From Ignatzschineria sp. (lineage in GTDB: Bacteria > Pseudomonadota > Gammaproteobacteria > Cardiobacteriales > Wohlfahrtiimonadaceae): 64,000 nucleotides of DNA. Positions 1-13,394 of the stretch are shown here, one piece after another. A program made the translations under genes and the position numbers. Where the stretch lies: assembly GCA_030150405.1 (NCBI GenBank), contig JASLFU010000016.1, positions 4,660 to 68,659 on the forward strand, in the 5' to 3' direction. Position 1 is the first letter of the stretch, and every line of letters starts with the position of its first letter. The notes beneath the pieces are model-generated. The model made no database searches. It was given only the letters and a program-made list of their open reading frames with translations, and had not been told where the DNA came from.

Positions 1-1
1 C

Positions 2-3376
<3,375 letters not shown>

Positions 3377-3434
3377 GCCCTTTTCGATCCTTAACTGTTA
3401 GCCATTTCTTAAAAATATAAATTGGAAGAAAACA

Positions 3435-6400
3435 ATGAACTTATTAAATTTATTTAAGAATCCAGACGATCAAAGCGAATTTGATGCGATTCGAATCGGT
3501 CTTGCATCTCCTGAAATGATTAAAGAGTGGTCCTTTGGTGAGGTAAAGAAGCCAGAGACCATTAATTACCGTACATTTAGACCTGAGCGTGATGGTCTCT
3601 TCTGTGCGAAAATTTTTGGTCCACCAAAAGATTATGAGTGCTTATGTGGTAAATATAAGCGCTTAAAGCACCGTGGGGTTGTGTGTGAGAAGTGTGGCGT
3701 TGAAGTCACACTCTCAAAAGTACGCCGTGAGCGCATGGGGCATATTGAGCTTGCTTCACCAGTTGCGCATATCTGGTATTTAAAATCACTCCCTAGCCGT
3801 ATCGGGTTACTCCTCGATATGACGTTGCGTGATATTGAAAAAATCCTCTATTTTGAATCGTTTGTGGTGATTGAACCCGGTTTAACACCGCTTGAGCATG
3901 GACAAATTCTTTCGGATGAGGAGTTTTTAGATACCATCGAAGAGTATGGTGATGAGTTTGATGCCCGCATGGGAGCGGAGGCTATTTTAGAGCTTCTTAA
4001 GGCATTAGACCTTGAAGAGGAAGCCTCTAAACTTCGTGAAGAGTTGGCAGAGACACGTTCAGAGACTAAGTTTAAACGAATCTCTAACCGCCTTAAATTG
4101 GTGGAGTCATTTATCGCATCGGGGAATAAACCTGAGTGGATGGTATTGACTCGTCTTCCTGTTTTGCCGCCTGATTTGCGTCCTTTAGTTCCGCTTGATG
4201 GTGGACGTTTTGCAACGTCAGATCTTAATGATCTCTATCGCCGTGTTATTAATCGTAATAACCGCTTGCAGCGCCTTTTAGAGTTAAATGCGCCCGATAT
4301 TATCGTTCGTAACGAGAAGCGTATGCTTCAGGAGTCTGTAGACTCGTTACTCGATAATGGTCGTCGTGGCCGTGCGATTACGGGGGCTAATAAGCGTCCT
4401 CTTAAATCGCTTGCAGATATGATTAAAGGTAAGCAGGGGCGTTTCCGTCAAAACTTATTAGGTAAGCGTGTGGACTATTCGGGCCGTTCTGTAATCGTTG
4501 TAGGTCCGACGCTTCGCCTCCATCAGTGTGGATTACCGAAGTTAATGGCGCTTGAGCTCTTTAAGCCCTTTATCTTCTCTCAATTAATTCAGCGGGGTAT
4601 TGCTACAACTATTAAAGCTGCAAAGCGGATGGTTGAGCGTGAAGTGCCTGAAGTTTGGGATATCTTAGAGAATGTGATCACGGAGCACCCAGTACTTCTT
4701 AACCGTGCGCCGACCCTTCATAGATTGGGAATTCAAGCTTTTGAGCCCGTGCTTATCGAAGGTAAAGCGATCCAGCTTCATCCCTTAGTCTGTACTGCGT
4801 TTAACGCGGACTTTGACGGGGACCAGATGGCGGTTCACGTACCTTTATCGATTGAATCTCAGCTTGAAGCGCGTGCGCTCATGATGTCTTCAAATAACAT
4901 CCTTTCGCCCGCAAATGGTGAGCCGATCATCGTTCCTTCTCAGGACGTTGTTCTTGGGCTTTACTATATGACCCGTGAAAAAGTGAATGCTAAGGGTGAA
5001 GGACGAATTTTTGCTGATGCCAATGAGGTTCATCGTGCTTATGCGTTAAAACAGCTCGATGTTCACGCGAAGATTCAAGTGCGTCTTCCCATCTCCATGT
5101 TTGAAGATGCAGAAGAGGGCGAAGAGTATCGTCGCGTGGAGACCACGGTAGGTCGTGTGCTTTTAGCGGAACTTCTTCCCGAAGGGCTTCCTTTCTCATT
5201 AGTGGATAAGGTTCTTGCAAAGCGTGAAATCTCGACCTTAATTAATGTCTGCTATCGCCGTTTAGGCCTTAAAGAGACGGTCGTCTTTGCGGATAAATTG
5301 ATGTATACCGGTTTCTATTACGCAATGCGTTCGGGAACCTCAATCAGCTACGAAGATATGGTGATTCCAGAAGAGAAAGACGCCATTATCGAAGCTGCAG
5401 AAGCAGAGGTAAAAGAGGTTCAGGCACAATACTCGCAAGGTTTAGTTACCAATGGTGAGCGTTACAATAAGGTAATCGATATCTGGTCTCGTACTAACGA
5501 AGAGGTCGCGAAGACTATGATGGATAACCTTGGTACTGAAAAGGTGATTGATGAAGAGACGGGAGAAGAGACGGAGCAAGATTCCTTTAACTCGATCTTC
5601 ATGATGGCCGATTCAGGGGCGCGAGGTAGTGCAGCGCAGATTCGTCAGCTAGCGGGAATGCGTGGTTTGATGGCAAAACCTGATGGTTCGATTATCGAAA
5701 CACCTATTACTGCAAACTTCCGTGAAGGTCTTGACGTTCTTCAGTACTTCGTTTCTACGCATGGTGCACGTAAAGGTCTTGCGGATACCGCACTTAAGAC
5801 GGCAAACTCAGGTTACTTAACCCGCCGTCTTGTAGATGTTGCTCAGGACTTAGTGATCACATCGGAAGATTGTGGCACGAAAGATGGTCTCTTAATGACG
5901 CCTATCGTAGAGGGTGGAGATATTGTTGAGCCACTTCGTGAGCGTGTATTAGGGCTTGTTGTTGCGGAAGATGTCTTTGTTCCCGGTACCGATGAAGTGC
6001 TTTTCGAAGCAGGAACATTACTGGATGAAGCGGCGGTTGAGCTCTTAGATGAAAAGGGTGTGGATGAGCTGATTACCCGTTCACCTATTACCTGTGAGAA
6101 TCGTTACGGCCTCTGTGCGAAATGTTACGGCCGAGATCTTGGTCGCGGTCACTTAGTGAATCCGGGTGAAGCGGTGGGCGTTATTGCGGCGCAATCGATC
6201 GGTGAGCCGGGAACACAGTTGACGATGCGTACGTTCCATATCGGGGGTGCGGCCTCGGGGTCAGCAGCGGTCTCTAACGTCCAGGTGAAGACTAAGGGTA
6301 CGCTTAAACTCTTCCGTGTGAAGACAGTACGTAATAAAGATAATCATTTAGTTTCGACCTCTCGTTCGGGTGAGTTAATCATCATGGATGACTTTGGCCG

Positions 6401-7547
6401 TAACCGTGAGCGCTATAAGATCCCTTATGGTGCAGTGATCACAGTGGATGAAGGTGGCCAGGTGGATGTGGGCGATATTGTGGCAACATGGGATCCCCAT
6501 ACAATCCCGGTTATCGTTGAAGTTTCGGGCTATATCAAGTTTGTAGATTTTGAAGAGAATATTAACGTTCAGAAGCAGACGGATGATATTACCGGTCTTT
6601 CAAACCTTATTGTGCTCGACTCGAAACAGCGTAGCGCAAGTGGAAAACGCCCAACGATCTATGTGGTAGATGAGGCAGGCAATGAGCTCAATATTCCCGG
6701 AACAGATGTAACGGCGATGTATACACTCCCTGTGGGTGCGATTGTCACACTCGATAACGGAGATGAGGTGAATGTTGGAGATGCGTTAGCGCGTATTCCG
6801 CAAGAATCCTCGAAGACTCGAGATATTACCGGGGGTCTCCCAAGAGTTGCGGATCTTTTCGAGGCGAGAAAGCCCAAAGAGGCTGCTATCCTTGCAGAGA
6901 CAACAGGTATCGTAAGCTTTGGTCGCGAAACGATGAGCAAACAGCGTCTTGTGATTACGGATGCAGATGGCGTTGCGCATGAAGAGCTCATTCCAAAATG
7001 GCGTCATGTTAACGTCTTTGAGGGAGAAACCGTTGAGAAAGGGGAGATCGTTGTTGATGGTGAGTTAAGTGCACACGACATCCTTCGCTTACTTGGGGTG
7101 AAAGAGCTTGCTGAGTATCTTGTAAAAGAGATTCAGGACGTTTATCGCCTCCAGGGGGTGAAGATCTCCGATAAGCATATTGAGGTTATTATTCGTCAAA
7201 TGCTCCGTAAAGTGGAGATTCTTGAATCGAATGATAGTAGCTTTATCAAAGGCGAGCAGCCTGAGTATGTGGCGGTTCTCGAAGAGAATGAGCGTTTAGA
7301 AGCAGAAGGTAAAGTGCCGGCGAAATATCAGCCTGTTCTTCTTGGAATTACCAAAGCATCACTTGCGACAGATAGCTTTATCTCCGCAGCTTCGTTCCAG
7401 GAGACAACACGCGTACTTACAGATGCTTCAGTTCGTGGCTTACGTGATAATTTACGTGGCCTTAAAGAGAACGTTATTGTTGGTCGTTTAATCCCGGCAG
7501 GAACAGGATTAATCCATCATCAAGAGCGTCGTAACGCAGGCCAATAA
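3435..7547 (+). CDS. rpoC: RNA polymerase beta' subunit
   Basis: Catalytic beta' subunit, 1,370 residues (E. coli has 1,407; the difference is mainly a shorter C-terminal tail). The N-terminal zinc ribbon (CLCGKYK ... CEKCG, residues ~68-88), the NADFDGDQM motif that chelates the catalytic magnesium (around base 4,805), the second zinc-binding cluster ([15 protein letters not shown], near base 6,090) and the trigger-loop region [17 protein letters not shown] are present. ATG start preceded by GGAAG seven bases upstream. Last gene of the rpoBC unit; a strong terminator follows. Confidence 0.98.
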   Translation: MNLLNLFKNPDDQSEFDAIRIGLASPEMIKEWSFGEVKKPETINYRTFRPERDGLFCAKIFGPPKDYECLCGKYKRLKHRGVVCEKCGVEVTLSKVRRERMGHIELASPVAHIWYLKSLPSRIGLLLDMTLRDIEKILYFESFVVIEPGLTPLEHGQILSDEEFLDTIEEYGDEFDARMGAEAILELLKALDLEEEASKLREELAETRSETKFKRISNRLKLVESFIASGNKPEWMVLTRLPVLPPDLRPLVPLDGGRFATSDLNDLYRRVINRNNRLQRLLELNAPDIIVRNEKRMLQESVDSLLDNGRRGRAITGANKRPLKSLADMIKGKQGRFRQNLLGKRVDYSGRSVIVVGPTLRLHQCGLPKLMALELFKPFIFSQLIQRGIATTIKAAKRMVEREVPEVWDILENVITEHPVLLNRAPTLHRLGIQAFEPVLIEGKAIQLHPLVCTAFNADFDGDQMAVHVPLSIESQLEARALMMSSNNILSPANGEPIIVPSQDVVLGLYYMTREKVNAKGEGRIFADANEVHRAYALKQLDVHAKIQVRLPISMFEDAEEGEEYRRVETTVGRVLLAELLPEGLPFSLVDKVLAKREISTLINVCYRRLGLKETVVFADKLMYTGFYYAMRSGTSISYEDMVIPEEKDAIIEAAEAEVKEVQAQYSQGLVTNGERYNKVIDIWSRTNEEVAKTMMDNLGTEKVIDEETGEETEQDSFNSIFMMADSGARGSAAQIRQLAGMRGLMAKPDGSIIETPITANFREGLDVLQYFVSTHGARKGLADTALKTANSGYLTRRLVDVAQDLVITSEDCGTKDGLLMTPIVEGGDIVEPLRERVLGLVVAEDVFVPGTDEVLFEAGTLLDEAAVELLDEKGVDELITRSPITCENRYGLCAKCYGRDLGRGHLVNPGEAVGVIAAQSIGEPGTQLTMRTFHIGGAASGSAAVSNVQVKTKGTLKLFRVKTVRNKDNHLVSTSRSGELIIMDDFGRNRERYKIPYGAVITVDEGGQVDVGDIVATWDPHTIPVIVEVSGYIKFVDFEENINVQKQTDDITGLSNLIVLDSKQRSASGKRPTIYVVDEAGNELNIPGTDVTAMYTLPVGAIVTLDNGDEVNVGDALARIPQESSKTRDITGGLPRVADLFEARKPKEAAILAETTGIVSFGRETMSKQRLVITDADGVAHEELIPKWRHVNVFEGETVEKGEIVVDGELSAHDILRLLGVKELAEYLVKEIQDVYRLQGVKISDKHIEVIIRQMLRKVEILESNDSSFIKGEQPEYVAVLEENERLEAEGKVPAKYQPVLLGITKASLATDSFISAASFQETTRVLTDASVRGLRDNLRGLKENVIVGRLIPAGTGLIHHQERRNAGQ

Positions 7548-7589
7548 TTGTTATTTTTATAGCGGTTAAGTGGAATTATAGTTAGAAGA

Positions 7590-7617
7590 GCGCTCCACAT
7601 CTGTGGGGCGTTTTTTA
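7590..7617 (+). terminator. Rho-independent terminator of rpoBC
   Basis: A 9-bp stem, CGCTCCACA paired with TGTGGGGCG (one T-G wobble), followed by six T residues. It lies 43 bases after the rpoC stop. Confidence 0.9.
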
Positions 7618-7653
7618 TATCAGACATACGCTAAGCAAAAGAGGAGAAATAGA

Positions 7654-8148
7654 GTGTCTATTTCTAAAAAGGCTAAATATAAATTTATTGCATCGCGAAA
7701 ATCTGCACGGTTTTTCTTAGTTCAGGCGCTCTATGAGTGGCAAATCTCGCAAACCGATATCTTTCAGATTGCGCAATCCTTAGCAGATAAGAATTATGTT
7801 TGGGATGATGAAGAGATGGATGAAAAGCGCAAAGAGGGAGCAAGTGGGGCTAATAGCGAATATTTTCATGAGCTATTGCAATATATTACGATCCATAGTG
7901 AGGAGCTTAATGGCATGATTGAGCCCTTTTTAGATCGTAATATTAATGATGTAGACCCTATCGAAAAAGCGATCCTATGGCTTGGAACTTATGAGCTAAA
8001 ATATCAGTATGATATTCCTTACCGAGTGGTGATTAATGAATCGGTAGAGTTAGCTAAGCAGTTTGGTGCCGAGGGAAGTCATCGGTATGTCAATAGTATT
8101 TTGGATAAAGTTGGCAAAACTATCGATTGGCGTCAGGCGGAAAAATAG
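7654..8148 (+). CDS. nusB: Transcription antitermination factor NusB
   Basis: All-helical NusB, which binds boxA RNA together with S10 and promotes rRNA antitermination. The C-terminal half carries family hallmarks: IEKAILWLGTYEL, then IPYRVVINESVELAKQFG and a closing HRYVNSILDKVGK. GTG start chosen at 7,654 because GAGGAG lies nine bases upstream; the longer in-frame start at 7,603 would begin inside the rpoC terminator stem. At 164 residues it is slightly longer than E. coli NusB (139), with an insertion around residues 40-60. Placement directly after rpoBC rather than with ribH is unusual. Confidence 0.93.
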   Translation: MSISKKAKYKFIASRKSARFFLVQALYEWQISQTDIFQIAQSLADKNYVWDDEEMDEKRKEGASGANSEYFHELLQYITIHSEELNGMIEPFLDRNINDVDPIEKAILWLGTYELKYQYDIPYRVVINESVELAKQFGAEGSHRYVNSILDKVGKTIDWRQAEK

Positions 8149-8269
8149 TTTACTGATTGTTTTATCGGGATTGTAAAGAGCGATTGCAACCTCTAAAGAG
8201 GGCGCAATATTTAACAGCCCCCCATGCTATTAAAGGTGCTGCCTTACTCCCAGGGAATCTGCGATTAAC

Positions 8270-8298
8270 TTGAGTTAGTGCAAGAATCCCACTAAAAT
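8270..8298 (+). promoter_or_regulatory. Putative sigma-70 promoter of sodB
   Basis: TTGAGT, a 17-base spacer, then TAAAAT, giving a transcript start about 35 bases before the sodB ATG. An imperfect hairpin (ATTGC ... GCAAT around 8,183-8,208) just upstream might end the nusB transcript, but it lacks a T run. Confidence 0.5.
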
Positions 8299-8341
8299 TA
8301 AGGTTGAGTATTATATTGTTTTACAATTAATGGAGGACTAT

Positions 8342-8920
8342 ATGTCATTTGAATTACCTAAATTACCTTATGCGCTCGACGCATTAGAGCCACATATCTC
8401 TAAAGAGACTTTAGAGTATCACTACGGTAAGCACCATCAAACTTACGTAAACACCTTAAATACACTTATTGAAGGTACAGAGTTTGAGAAGGCAACGCTT
8501 GAAGAGATTATCTTAAAATCTTCAGGTCCAATCTTTAATAACGCAGCGCAAGTTTGGAACCACACATTTTACTGGGAGTCGCTTAAACCTCAAGGTGGTG
8601 GCGAAGCAACAGGTAAAATTGCGGAAGAGATCAATAAAAAATGGGGTTCATTCGAAGCTTTCCAAAAAGAGTTCGATAAATGTGCAGCGGGTACTTTCGG
8701 TGCAGGTTGGGCATGGCTTGTAAAGAATAAAGATGGCTCGCTTGAGCTTGTGTCCACTTCAAACGCAGGCAACCCAATGACAGAGGGTCAAACACCTCTT
8801 TTAACCTGTGATGTTTGGGAGCATGCTTACTATATCGATTATCGTAATAGCCGCCCCAATTATCTTGAGAACTTCTGGAATCTCATTAACTGGGATAAAG
8901 TAAACGAGCGTTTAGGTTAA
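8342..8920 (+). CDS. sodB: Superoxide dismutase (iron type)
   Basis: Cytoplasmic superoxide dismutase converting superoxide to hydrogen peroxide and oxygen. Metal ligands are visible: His27 (EYHYGKHH), His74 (WNHTFYW) and the Asp and His of DVWEHAYY. Gln70 in NNAAQVWNH and the [11 protein letters not shown] segment are features of iron-type enzymes, so I call it Fe-SOD rather than Mn-SOD. 192 residues, normal for the family. Start fixed by a GGAGG site five bases upstream of ATG 8,342; an in-frame ATG at 8,330 would overlap that site. Monocistronic, with its own terminator. Confidence 0.95.
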   Translation: MSFELPKLPYALDALEPHISKETLEYHYGKHHQTYVNTLNTLIEGTEFEKATLEEIILKSSGPIFNNAAQVWNHTFYWESLKPQGGGEATGKIAEEINKKWGSFEAFQKEFDKCAAGTFGAGWAWLVKNKDGSLELVSTSNAGNPMTEGQTPLLTCDVWEHAYYIDYRNSRPNYLENFWNLINWDKVNERLG

Positions 8921-8985
8921 TCCCTTTTAAAAGAGCTTATTAACATTTTCGGCATTGCCGAGCTGTTAAAAATTGATAAAATCTG

Positions 8986-9011
8986 GAAGGTGCTTCGGCA
9001 CCTTCTTTTTT
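8986..9011 (+). terminator. Rho-independent terminator of sodB
   Basis: Perfect 8-bp stem GAAGGTGC/GCACCTTC closed by a TTCG tetraloop and followed by six T residues. Confidence 0.93.
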
Positions 9012-9081
9012 GTGTGCAGAAATATTTTATGGCTGTAGAGCAGTGATAAAGTTCCCTTAACCCCCTATAGAGGAAGAGATA

Positions 9082-9831
9082 ATGAATACTCCCCAAGATT
9101 ATGATCGCCGATTTTCAAGCTTAAATCGTCTCTATGGAGATCAAATATTAGAAAAGTTTCATCAGAGCCATGTGGTGGTGGCTGGCATTGGGGGGGTAGG
9201 CTCATGGGCGGTGGAGGCGTTAGCCCGCTCTGGGATAGGAAAGCTTACTTTGATCGACCTTGATAATGTGGCAGAGAGCAATATTAATCGGCAGATTCAC
9301 GCTCTAAGCTCAACTGTAGGGGAGTCAAAGGTAGAAGCGATGAAGCGTCGTATTGCGGAGATTAATGATCGCTGTAAGGTGGTGGTTATTGAGGATTTTT
9401 TAACTTTAGAGAATCTCGCAACGATGCCTTGGGGGGATCGTAAAGAGAGCTGGATTTTAGATGCGATTGATGAGGTAAAGGTTAAAGCGGGGCTGATCGC
9501 TTGGGCCAAAAAAAATCGTTATAAAATTATTACCACAGGAGCGGCAGGGGGGAAGCGGGATGCTGGCGCCTTATTGATTGATGATCTTAACCTAACTTAT
9601 CATGACCCTTTATCGGCAAGGCTTAAAGCGAGATTAAAAAAGGAGTATGGCTTTCCTTCTAAGCCTAAGCGTTTTGGAGTGCCGGCTGTCTTTAGCAGTG
9701 AAAATAGTCAGGCTAAGAGTCGCTCTGGGGGGCTAGATTGTTCCGGCTATGGTTCTGTGATTACAGTTACCGCCACCATGGGAATGATGGCGGCAAGTTT
9801 TATCCTTAATAAAATCAGTGAGCAAAAATAG
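9082..9831 (+). CDS. tcdA: tRNA threonylcarbamoyladenosine dehydratase
   Basis: E1-like (ThiF/MoeB superfamily) enzyme that uses ATP to cyclise t6A37 of tRNAs to ct6A. The N-terminus has the nucleotide-binding GIGGVGSWAVEALARSGIG loop (residues ~31-50) and the LIDLDNVAESNINRQ segment typical of TcdA/CsdL; the C-terminal part has the GTASV-like VTATMGMMAAS helix. 249 residues, close to the family length. ATG is preceded by GAGGAAGAG. It is monocistronic and convergent with the gene at 9,844-10,536, with only 12 bases between the stops. Confidence 0.92.
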   Translation: MNTPQDYDRRFSSLNRLYGDQILEKFHQSHVVVAGIGGVGSWAVEALARSGIGKLTLIDLDNVAESNINRQIHALSSTVGESKVEAMKRRIAEINDRCKVVVIEDFLTLENLATMPWGDRKESWILDAIDEVKVKAGLIAWAKKNRYKIITTGAAGGKRDAGALLIDDLNLTYHDPLSARLKARLKKEYGFPSKPKRFGVPAVFSSENSQAKSRSGGLDCSGYGSVITVTATMGMMAASFILNKISEQK

Positions 9832-9843
9832 GAGTATTCCCTT

Positions 9844-10536
9844 TTATAGGAGTGTTCCCCCATTATCTAAAAGTGGTTGCACAACATATTGATCAAAATA
9901 TTTTGGCACAATATATTGCACTACAGAGCGCCGTTTTTTAGTGGGATCTAGGGCGATATCCACCCCTTTTTCTGGGTAGAGATAGTGAATAACGGAGTTT
10001 TCAGCCTCCTCTATCTTCATGCTAGGTGTGCCAAAGTGATGAAAAACAATCGATTCATCTAGAGTCACCGCCATAGGGATAAAAGCGAGGCTCTGCACAA
10101 TATTCTGCATAAAATGGAAGTGTTGATCTTGGGGGACTTCATAAATTGTGCGTTTTGATGTGGAGCGTTTATGGGGCTTAAGTTCAGTACTAATACTCTC
10201 TAAAAGGGACTGCTCCGCTTCTAGTGTAAAGGGGATTCTAGCAGACAAGCCTCCCACAAGGGTTTCCCGGATATAGCCTTCAAGCTGATACTCCCCCTCT
10301 TCTTCAAAGATAGAGAGGCTTAGGCGATTACCCAGCATAAAGAGCAACTCTTCAAGGGTGGACTCTTCGAGCGTAAGATTAAATACAGAGAGCCGATCTT
10401 GATCCGCTTCAATCACCCAAAAGGGTTCTGTTTCCATATTGCTCTCAATTTGCGGCGTAAAGAGGGGGCGAGCAAAATAGGCAAAGAGGGTGATAAATAT
10501 TAGCGTACCAAGAATGCCTAGGAGATTTTTTTTCAT
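9844..10536 (-). CDS. Membrane-anchored protein of unknown function
   Basis: 230 residues. An uncleaved or signal-like hydrophobic N-terminus (residues 4-24, MKKN then LLGILGTLIFITLFAYF) suggests an inner-membrane anchor with the rest in the periplasm. The body is acidic and mixed alpha/beta in character, with no cysteines and no motif I recognise. The phrase LSVFNLTLEESTLEELLFMLG resembles short repeats in other uncharacterised periplasmic proteins, but this is only an impression. It lies downstream of adk on the same strand, separated by a terminator, so it probably has its own promoter. Confidence 0.75.
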   Translation of the reverse strand: MKKNLLGILGTLIFITLFAYFARPLFTPQIESNMETEPFWVIEADQDRLSVFNLTLEESTLEELLFMLGNRLSLSIFEEEGEYQLEGYIRETLVGGLSARIPFTLEAEQSLLESISTELKPHKRSTSKRTIYEVPQDQHFHFMQNIVQSLAFIPMAVTLDESIVFHHFGTPSMKIEEAENSVIHYLYPEKGVDIALDPTKKRRSVVQYIVPKYFDQYVVQPLLDNGGTLL

Positions 10537-10572
10537 AGTATGAACTCTGTTTAGCGGAGATAGGTTGTTTAA

Positions 10573-10609
10573 AGAAAAATAAAAGGCTACTTAAAATAAG
10601 CAGCCTTTT
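10573..10609 (-). terminator. Rho-independent terminator of guaA-adk
   Basis: On the minus strand AAAAGGCTGCTTA pairs with TAAGTAGCCTTTT (13 bp with one G-T pair), followed by TATTTTTC. It lies about 60 bases past the adk stop. Confidence 0.85.
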
Positions 10610-10668
10610 CTGTTTTCAATAGAACTTTGCAAGCGTAGAGCTCGACTTGTGCTACGTAAGCTTAGTCG

Positions 10669-11223
10669 TTAGTAGGCAAGGGGCTCAAGAGCTTCAAAGA
10701 TATTTTGGCTGATCTCTTCGATTTCGCCAGTGCCTTCAATGGTTTGAAGTTTGCCTTGGCGGATAAAATAATCCACTAAGGGGAAAGTCTCTTCTTCATA
10801 CACTTTACGGCGCTTACGAATTGTCTCTTCCGTATCATCGGAACGACCGCGGGAAGCTAAGCGCTCTTTGATCACTTCAAAAGGAACATCGAAGTAGATC
10901 ACTTTTTGAATTGGTTGCCCCATCTCTTCTAAGAGCTCATCGAGCTGCTCTGCTTGATTAATATTGCGGGGAAATCCATCGAGAAGAAAGCCCTTATCCG
11001 CTTTTTCAATCTGGCCCTTAATCATGCCAAGAACAATATCGTCAGAGACTAATTGGCCTTCATCCATAATCTTTTTAGCTTCGAGACCCAGAGGGGTGCC
11101 AGCGCTCACTTCTGCTCTGAGCATATCACCTGTAGAGAGGTGAGTGACACCAAATTTTTTAACAATATTTTCCGCCTGAGTGCCTTTGCCAGACCCAGGT
11201 GCGCCAAGTAATACAATACGCAT
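10669..11223 (-). CDS. adk: Adenylate kinase, short (LID-less) form
   Basis: Catalyses ATP + AMP = 2 ADP in the cytoplasm. P-loop GAPGSGKGTQ at residues 7-16, AMP-binding HLSTGDMLR, and LLDGFPRN are intact. 184 residues against 214 in E. coli: the segment after ERLASRGRSDD goes straight to EETIRKRRKVY, so the ~30-residue LID insertion, which carries the zinc-binding site in some species, is missing. Start placed at 11,223 because MRIVLLGAPGSGKG is the canonical N-terminus and AGGAG lies ten bases upstream; the frame extends 24 codons further without support. Lies 78 bases after guaA, presumably in one purine-nucleotide operon. Confidence 0.93.
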   Translation of the reverse strand: MRIVLLGAPGSGKGTQAENIVKKFGVTHLSTGDMLRAEVSAGTPLGLEAKKIMDEGQLVSDDIVLGMIKGQIEKADKGFLLDGFPRNINQAEQLDELLEEMGQPIQKVIYFDVPFEVIKERLASRGRSDDTEETIRKRRKVYEEETFPLVDYFIRQGKLQTIEGTGEIEEISQNIFEALEPLAY

Positions 11224-11301
11224 AATTGATCGTCTCCTAATTAGATATTCCGCCATGTGCGGGAAGGCTATAAATATAGGCTTCCCATGATACACAGAAA
11301 T

Positions 11302-12552
11302 TTACTCCCACTCAATTGTTGCAGGGGGTTTGTTTGAAATATCATACACAACCCGAGAAACGCCTTTCACTTCGCGAATAATTCGGTTTGAGACATGTTC
11401 TATAAAGTCATGGGGGAGATGCGCGGCTCTTGCTGTCATAAAGTCGATGGTTTCAATGGCGCGAAGAGCAATAACATAATCATATACTCGCTTATCATCC
11501 ACTACACCCACCGATTTTACAGGCACAAAAACAGCAAAGGCTTGTGAGGTTTTATCATAAAGATCGGCTTTGTAGAGCTCCTCGATAAAGATATGATCGG
11601 CATAACGTAGAATATCTGCATACTCTTTTTTGATTTCACCGAGAATACGCACCCCTAAACCAGGGCCGGGGAAGGGGTGGCGATAGACCATCTCTCGTGG
11701 TAAACCAAGCTTTACGCCAAGTTCTCTTACCTCGTGTTTAAAGAGAGATTTAATCGGCTCTAAGAGCTCAAGATCCATATCTTCCGGTAAGCCACCAACA
11801 TTATGATGGGACTTTACGGCAACGCCATCTTTCGTATTTAAGGATTCCAAAATATCGGGGTAGATCGTGCCTTGTGCTAGCCATTTTGCACTTGAAAGCT
11901 TGCGGGACTCCTCTTCAAAAATGCGCACGAAGAGCTCGCCGATAATCTTTCGCTTCTTCTCCGGATCCGCTTCTCCTTTAAGAGCTTCTAAAAAGCGCTC
12001 TTCAGCATCTACCCGAATAATTTTAACGCCCATATTATCTGCAAAGGTCTTCATTACATTATCTCCCTCATGGAGACGAAGAAGCCCTGTATCTACAAAT
12101 ACACAGGTTAACTGCTTACCAATGGCGCGGTGGATAAGTGCGGCGACTACGGATGAATCCACCCCCCCTGAGAGCCCAAGAATAACCTCTTCATCGCCCA
12201 CTTGGTTGCGAATCTCTTCAATGTGATAATCGATAAAAGCATCTAAAGTCCACACCGCTTCAACGCCAGTGGCTTTTGCAAAATCGAGAAGAGCCTCTCT
12301 ATTTTCGGCGTCACCCGGTGTTAATTCCCAGAGCGGAATAGAGAGTGAATGTTCGCAAAGAGCATTATTCACCTCATTCGGTAAGTTGGTTAAGATCCCT
12401 TTTGGCGGAGCATTTTTTAGCTGATTGGGAAGATCGCTAAGTGTGGTGATTTCAGAGTAGAGCGAAAGATCGCGCAAAACTCGTCCAATTTTTTGGGCGT
12501 CTTGCTGATTTGAGTGTACAATTAATAACTTATTCTGTTGGTGCTTCGCCAT
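11302..12552 (-). CDS. guaA: GMP synthase with degenerate, shortened glutaminase domain
   Basis: Makes GMP from XMP and ATP. The synthetase half is complete: ATP-pyrophosphatase P-loop SGGVDSS at residues 128-134, [22 protein letters not shown], the dimerisation domain and the canonical C-terminus KPPATIEWE. The glutamine amidotransferase half, normally ~205 residues, is reduced to ~115. The first strand and helix ([20 protein letters not shown]) and the linker into the synthetase ([12 protein letters not shown]) still align, but the GxCxGxQ nucleophile elbow and the His-x-Glu pair are absent. Total 416 against ~525 residues. The enzyme should therefore depend on free ammonia or a separate glutaminase. 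No frameshift is evident: the N-terminal start matches the family. Confidence 0.9.
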   Translation of the reverse strand: MAKHQQNKLLIVHSNQQDAQKIGRVLRDLSLYSEITTLSDLPNQLKNAPPKGILTNLPNEVNNALCEHSLSIPLWELTPGDAENREALLDFAKATGVEAVWTLDAFIDYHIEEIRNQVGDEEVILGLSGGVDSSVVAALIHRAIGKQLTCVFVDTGLLRLHEGDNVMKTFADNMGVKIIRVDAEERFLEALKGEADPEKKRKIIGELFVRIFEEESRKLSSAKWLAQGTIYPDILESLNTKDGVAVKSHHNVGGLPEDMDLELLEPIKSLFKHEVRELGVKLGLPREMVYRHPFPGPGLGVRILGEIKKEYADILRYADHIFIEELYKADLYDKTSQAFAVFVPVKSVGVVDDKRVYDYVIALRAIETIDFMTARAAHLPHDFIEHVSNRIIREVKGVSRVVYDISNKPPATIEWE

Positions 12553-12658
12553 AAGATTATCCTTTTTGAGATAAGCGTGAAATCGAAGCCTAAATTATAG
12601 CAAAGTCGCCCATTTCCTGGAATAAGCGGGGTGGAAAAGTTTTTGTTAAGTCATTCAT

Positions 12659-12677
12659 CACCCTAACCATTAGGGTG
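12659..12677. promoter_or_regulatory. Perfect inverted repeat between guaA and the NlpC/P60 gene
   Basis: CACCCTAA, three bases, TTAGGGTG: an 8-bp perfect dyad in the divergent 230-base gap. No T run follows, so it looks more like an operator or hairpin than a terminator. Role unknown. Confidence 0.35.
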
Positions 12678-12782
12678 TAAATGGTTTTGCGGCTTATAAG
12701 AAAGTAAGGGATATTAATGGGTATCCTCCCTATTTTTGCGGGTGAATAACCCATTGAAGTTAAAAAAATTTAAGGAGCTATT

Positions 12783-13247
12783 GTGGAAGGTTTAAAGTCT
12801 ATTCTTCGCCGTTATACCACGCTAAGTAGTCTCATCGGTCTGTTTTTATTGAGCTTGAGTTCAGCCCATGCGCAGATGACAGATGAACAGAAGCGGGAAG
12901 CGATTCAAATTGCGATTAAACAGATCGGTACACCCTATAAGCTAGGGGGTTCTGCCCCTCATCAGGGTTTTGATTGCAGTGGTTTAATTCAGTATGCCTA
13001 TCAGAAAGTTGGGCTCGATATTCCTCGGATTACAAGGGAGCAATCGAAGTTTTTCTCCCCGACGAGCCGCCCGCAGCCGGGAGATGTTGTCTTTTTTAAG
13101 ATCAACGGACGCACAGTTTCCCATGCGGGGATCTATCTCGGCAACAATAAGATGGTTCATGCCCCAAGCAGTGGAAAGCGGGTGGAGATCACCAGTATTG
13201 ATCAGCCCTATTGGCGTAAACGTCTCTATAAATTTGGACGAATGTAG
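12783..13247 (+). CDS. Secreted NlpC/P60 cysteine peptidase (peptidoglycan hydrolase)
   Basis: Predicted periplasmic endopeptidase acting on peptidoglycan stem peptides. A signal peptide ends near Ala-His-Ala30. The catalytic triad is visible: Cys65 in FDCSGL, His114 in SHAGIYLG and His126 in MVHAPSS. 154 residues, little more than the bare NlpC/P60 domain, like E. coli Spr/MepS or NlpC, but without a lipobox cysteine. GTG start supported by AAGGAG about six bases upstream. Monocistronic and divergent from guaA. Confidence 0.9.
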   Translation: MEGLKSILRRYTTLSSLIGLFLLSLSSAHAQMTDEQKREAIQIAIKQIGTPYKLGGSAPHQGFDCSGLIQYAYQKVGLDIPRITREQSKFFSPTSRPQPGDVVFFKINGRTVSHAGIYLGNNKMVHAPSSGKRVEITSIDQPYWRKRLYKFGRM

Positions 13248-13394
13248 CGCGTTATAGGCATTGTTCGTCTAAATTTTGGGGAAATCATGACAACCTTGTT
13301 GTCAATTGCTATACTAACTTCCTTATAAAAATTCGCGTGTAGAGTCACCATCAGCCAACATTACGGCTATGTGTGTGGAGTATTGAATCTCATT

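Noticed and set aside
7603..7653. Longer start for nusB
   Set aside because: It would begin inside the rpoC terminator stem, and a good GAGGAG site precedes the GTG at 7,654.
11867..12226. 119-codon frame on the plus strand within guaA
   Set aside because: Serine/arginine-rich composition typical of an antisense shadow of a conserved coding region.
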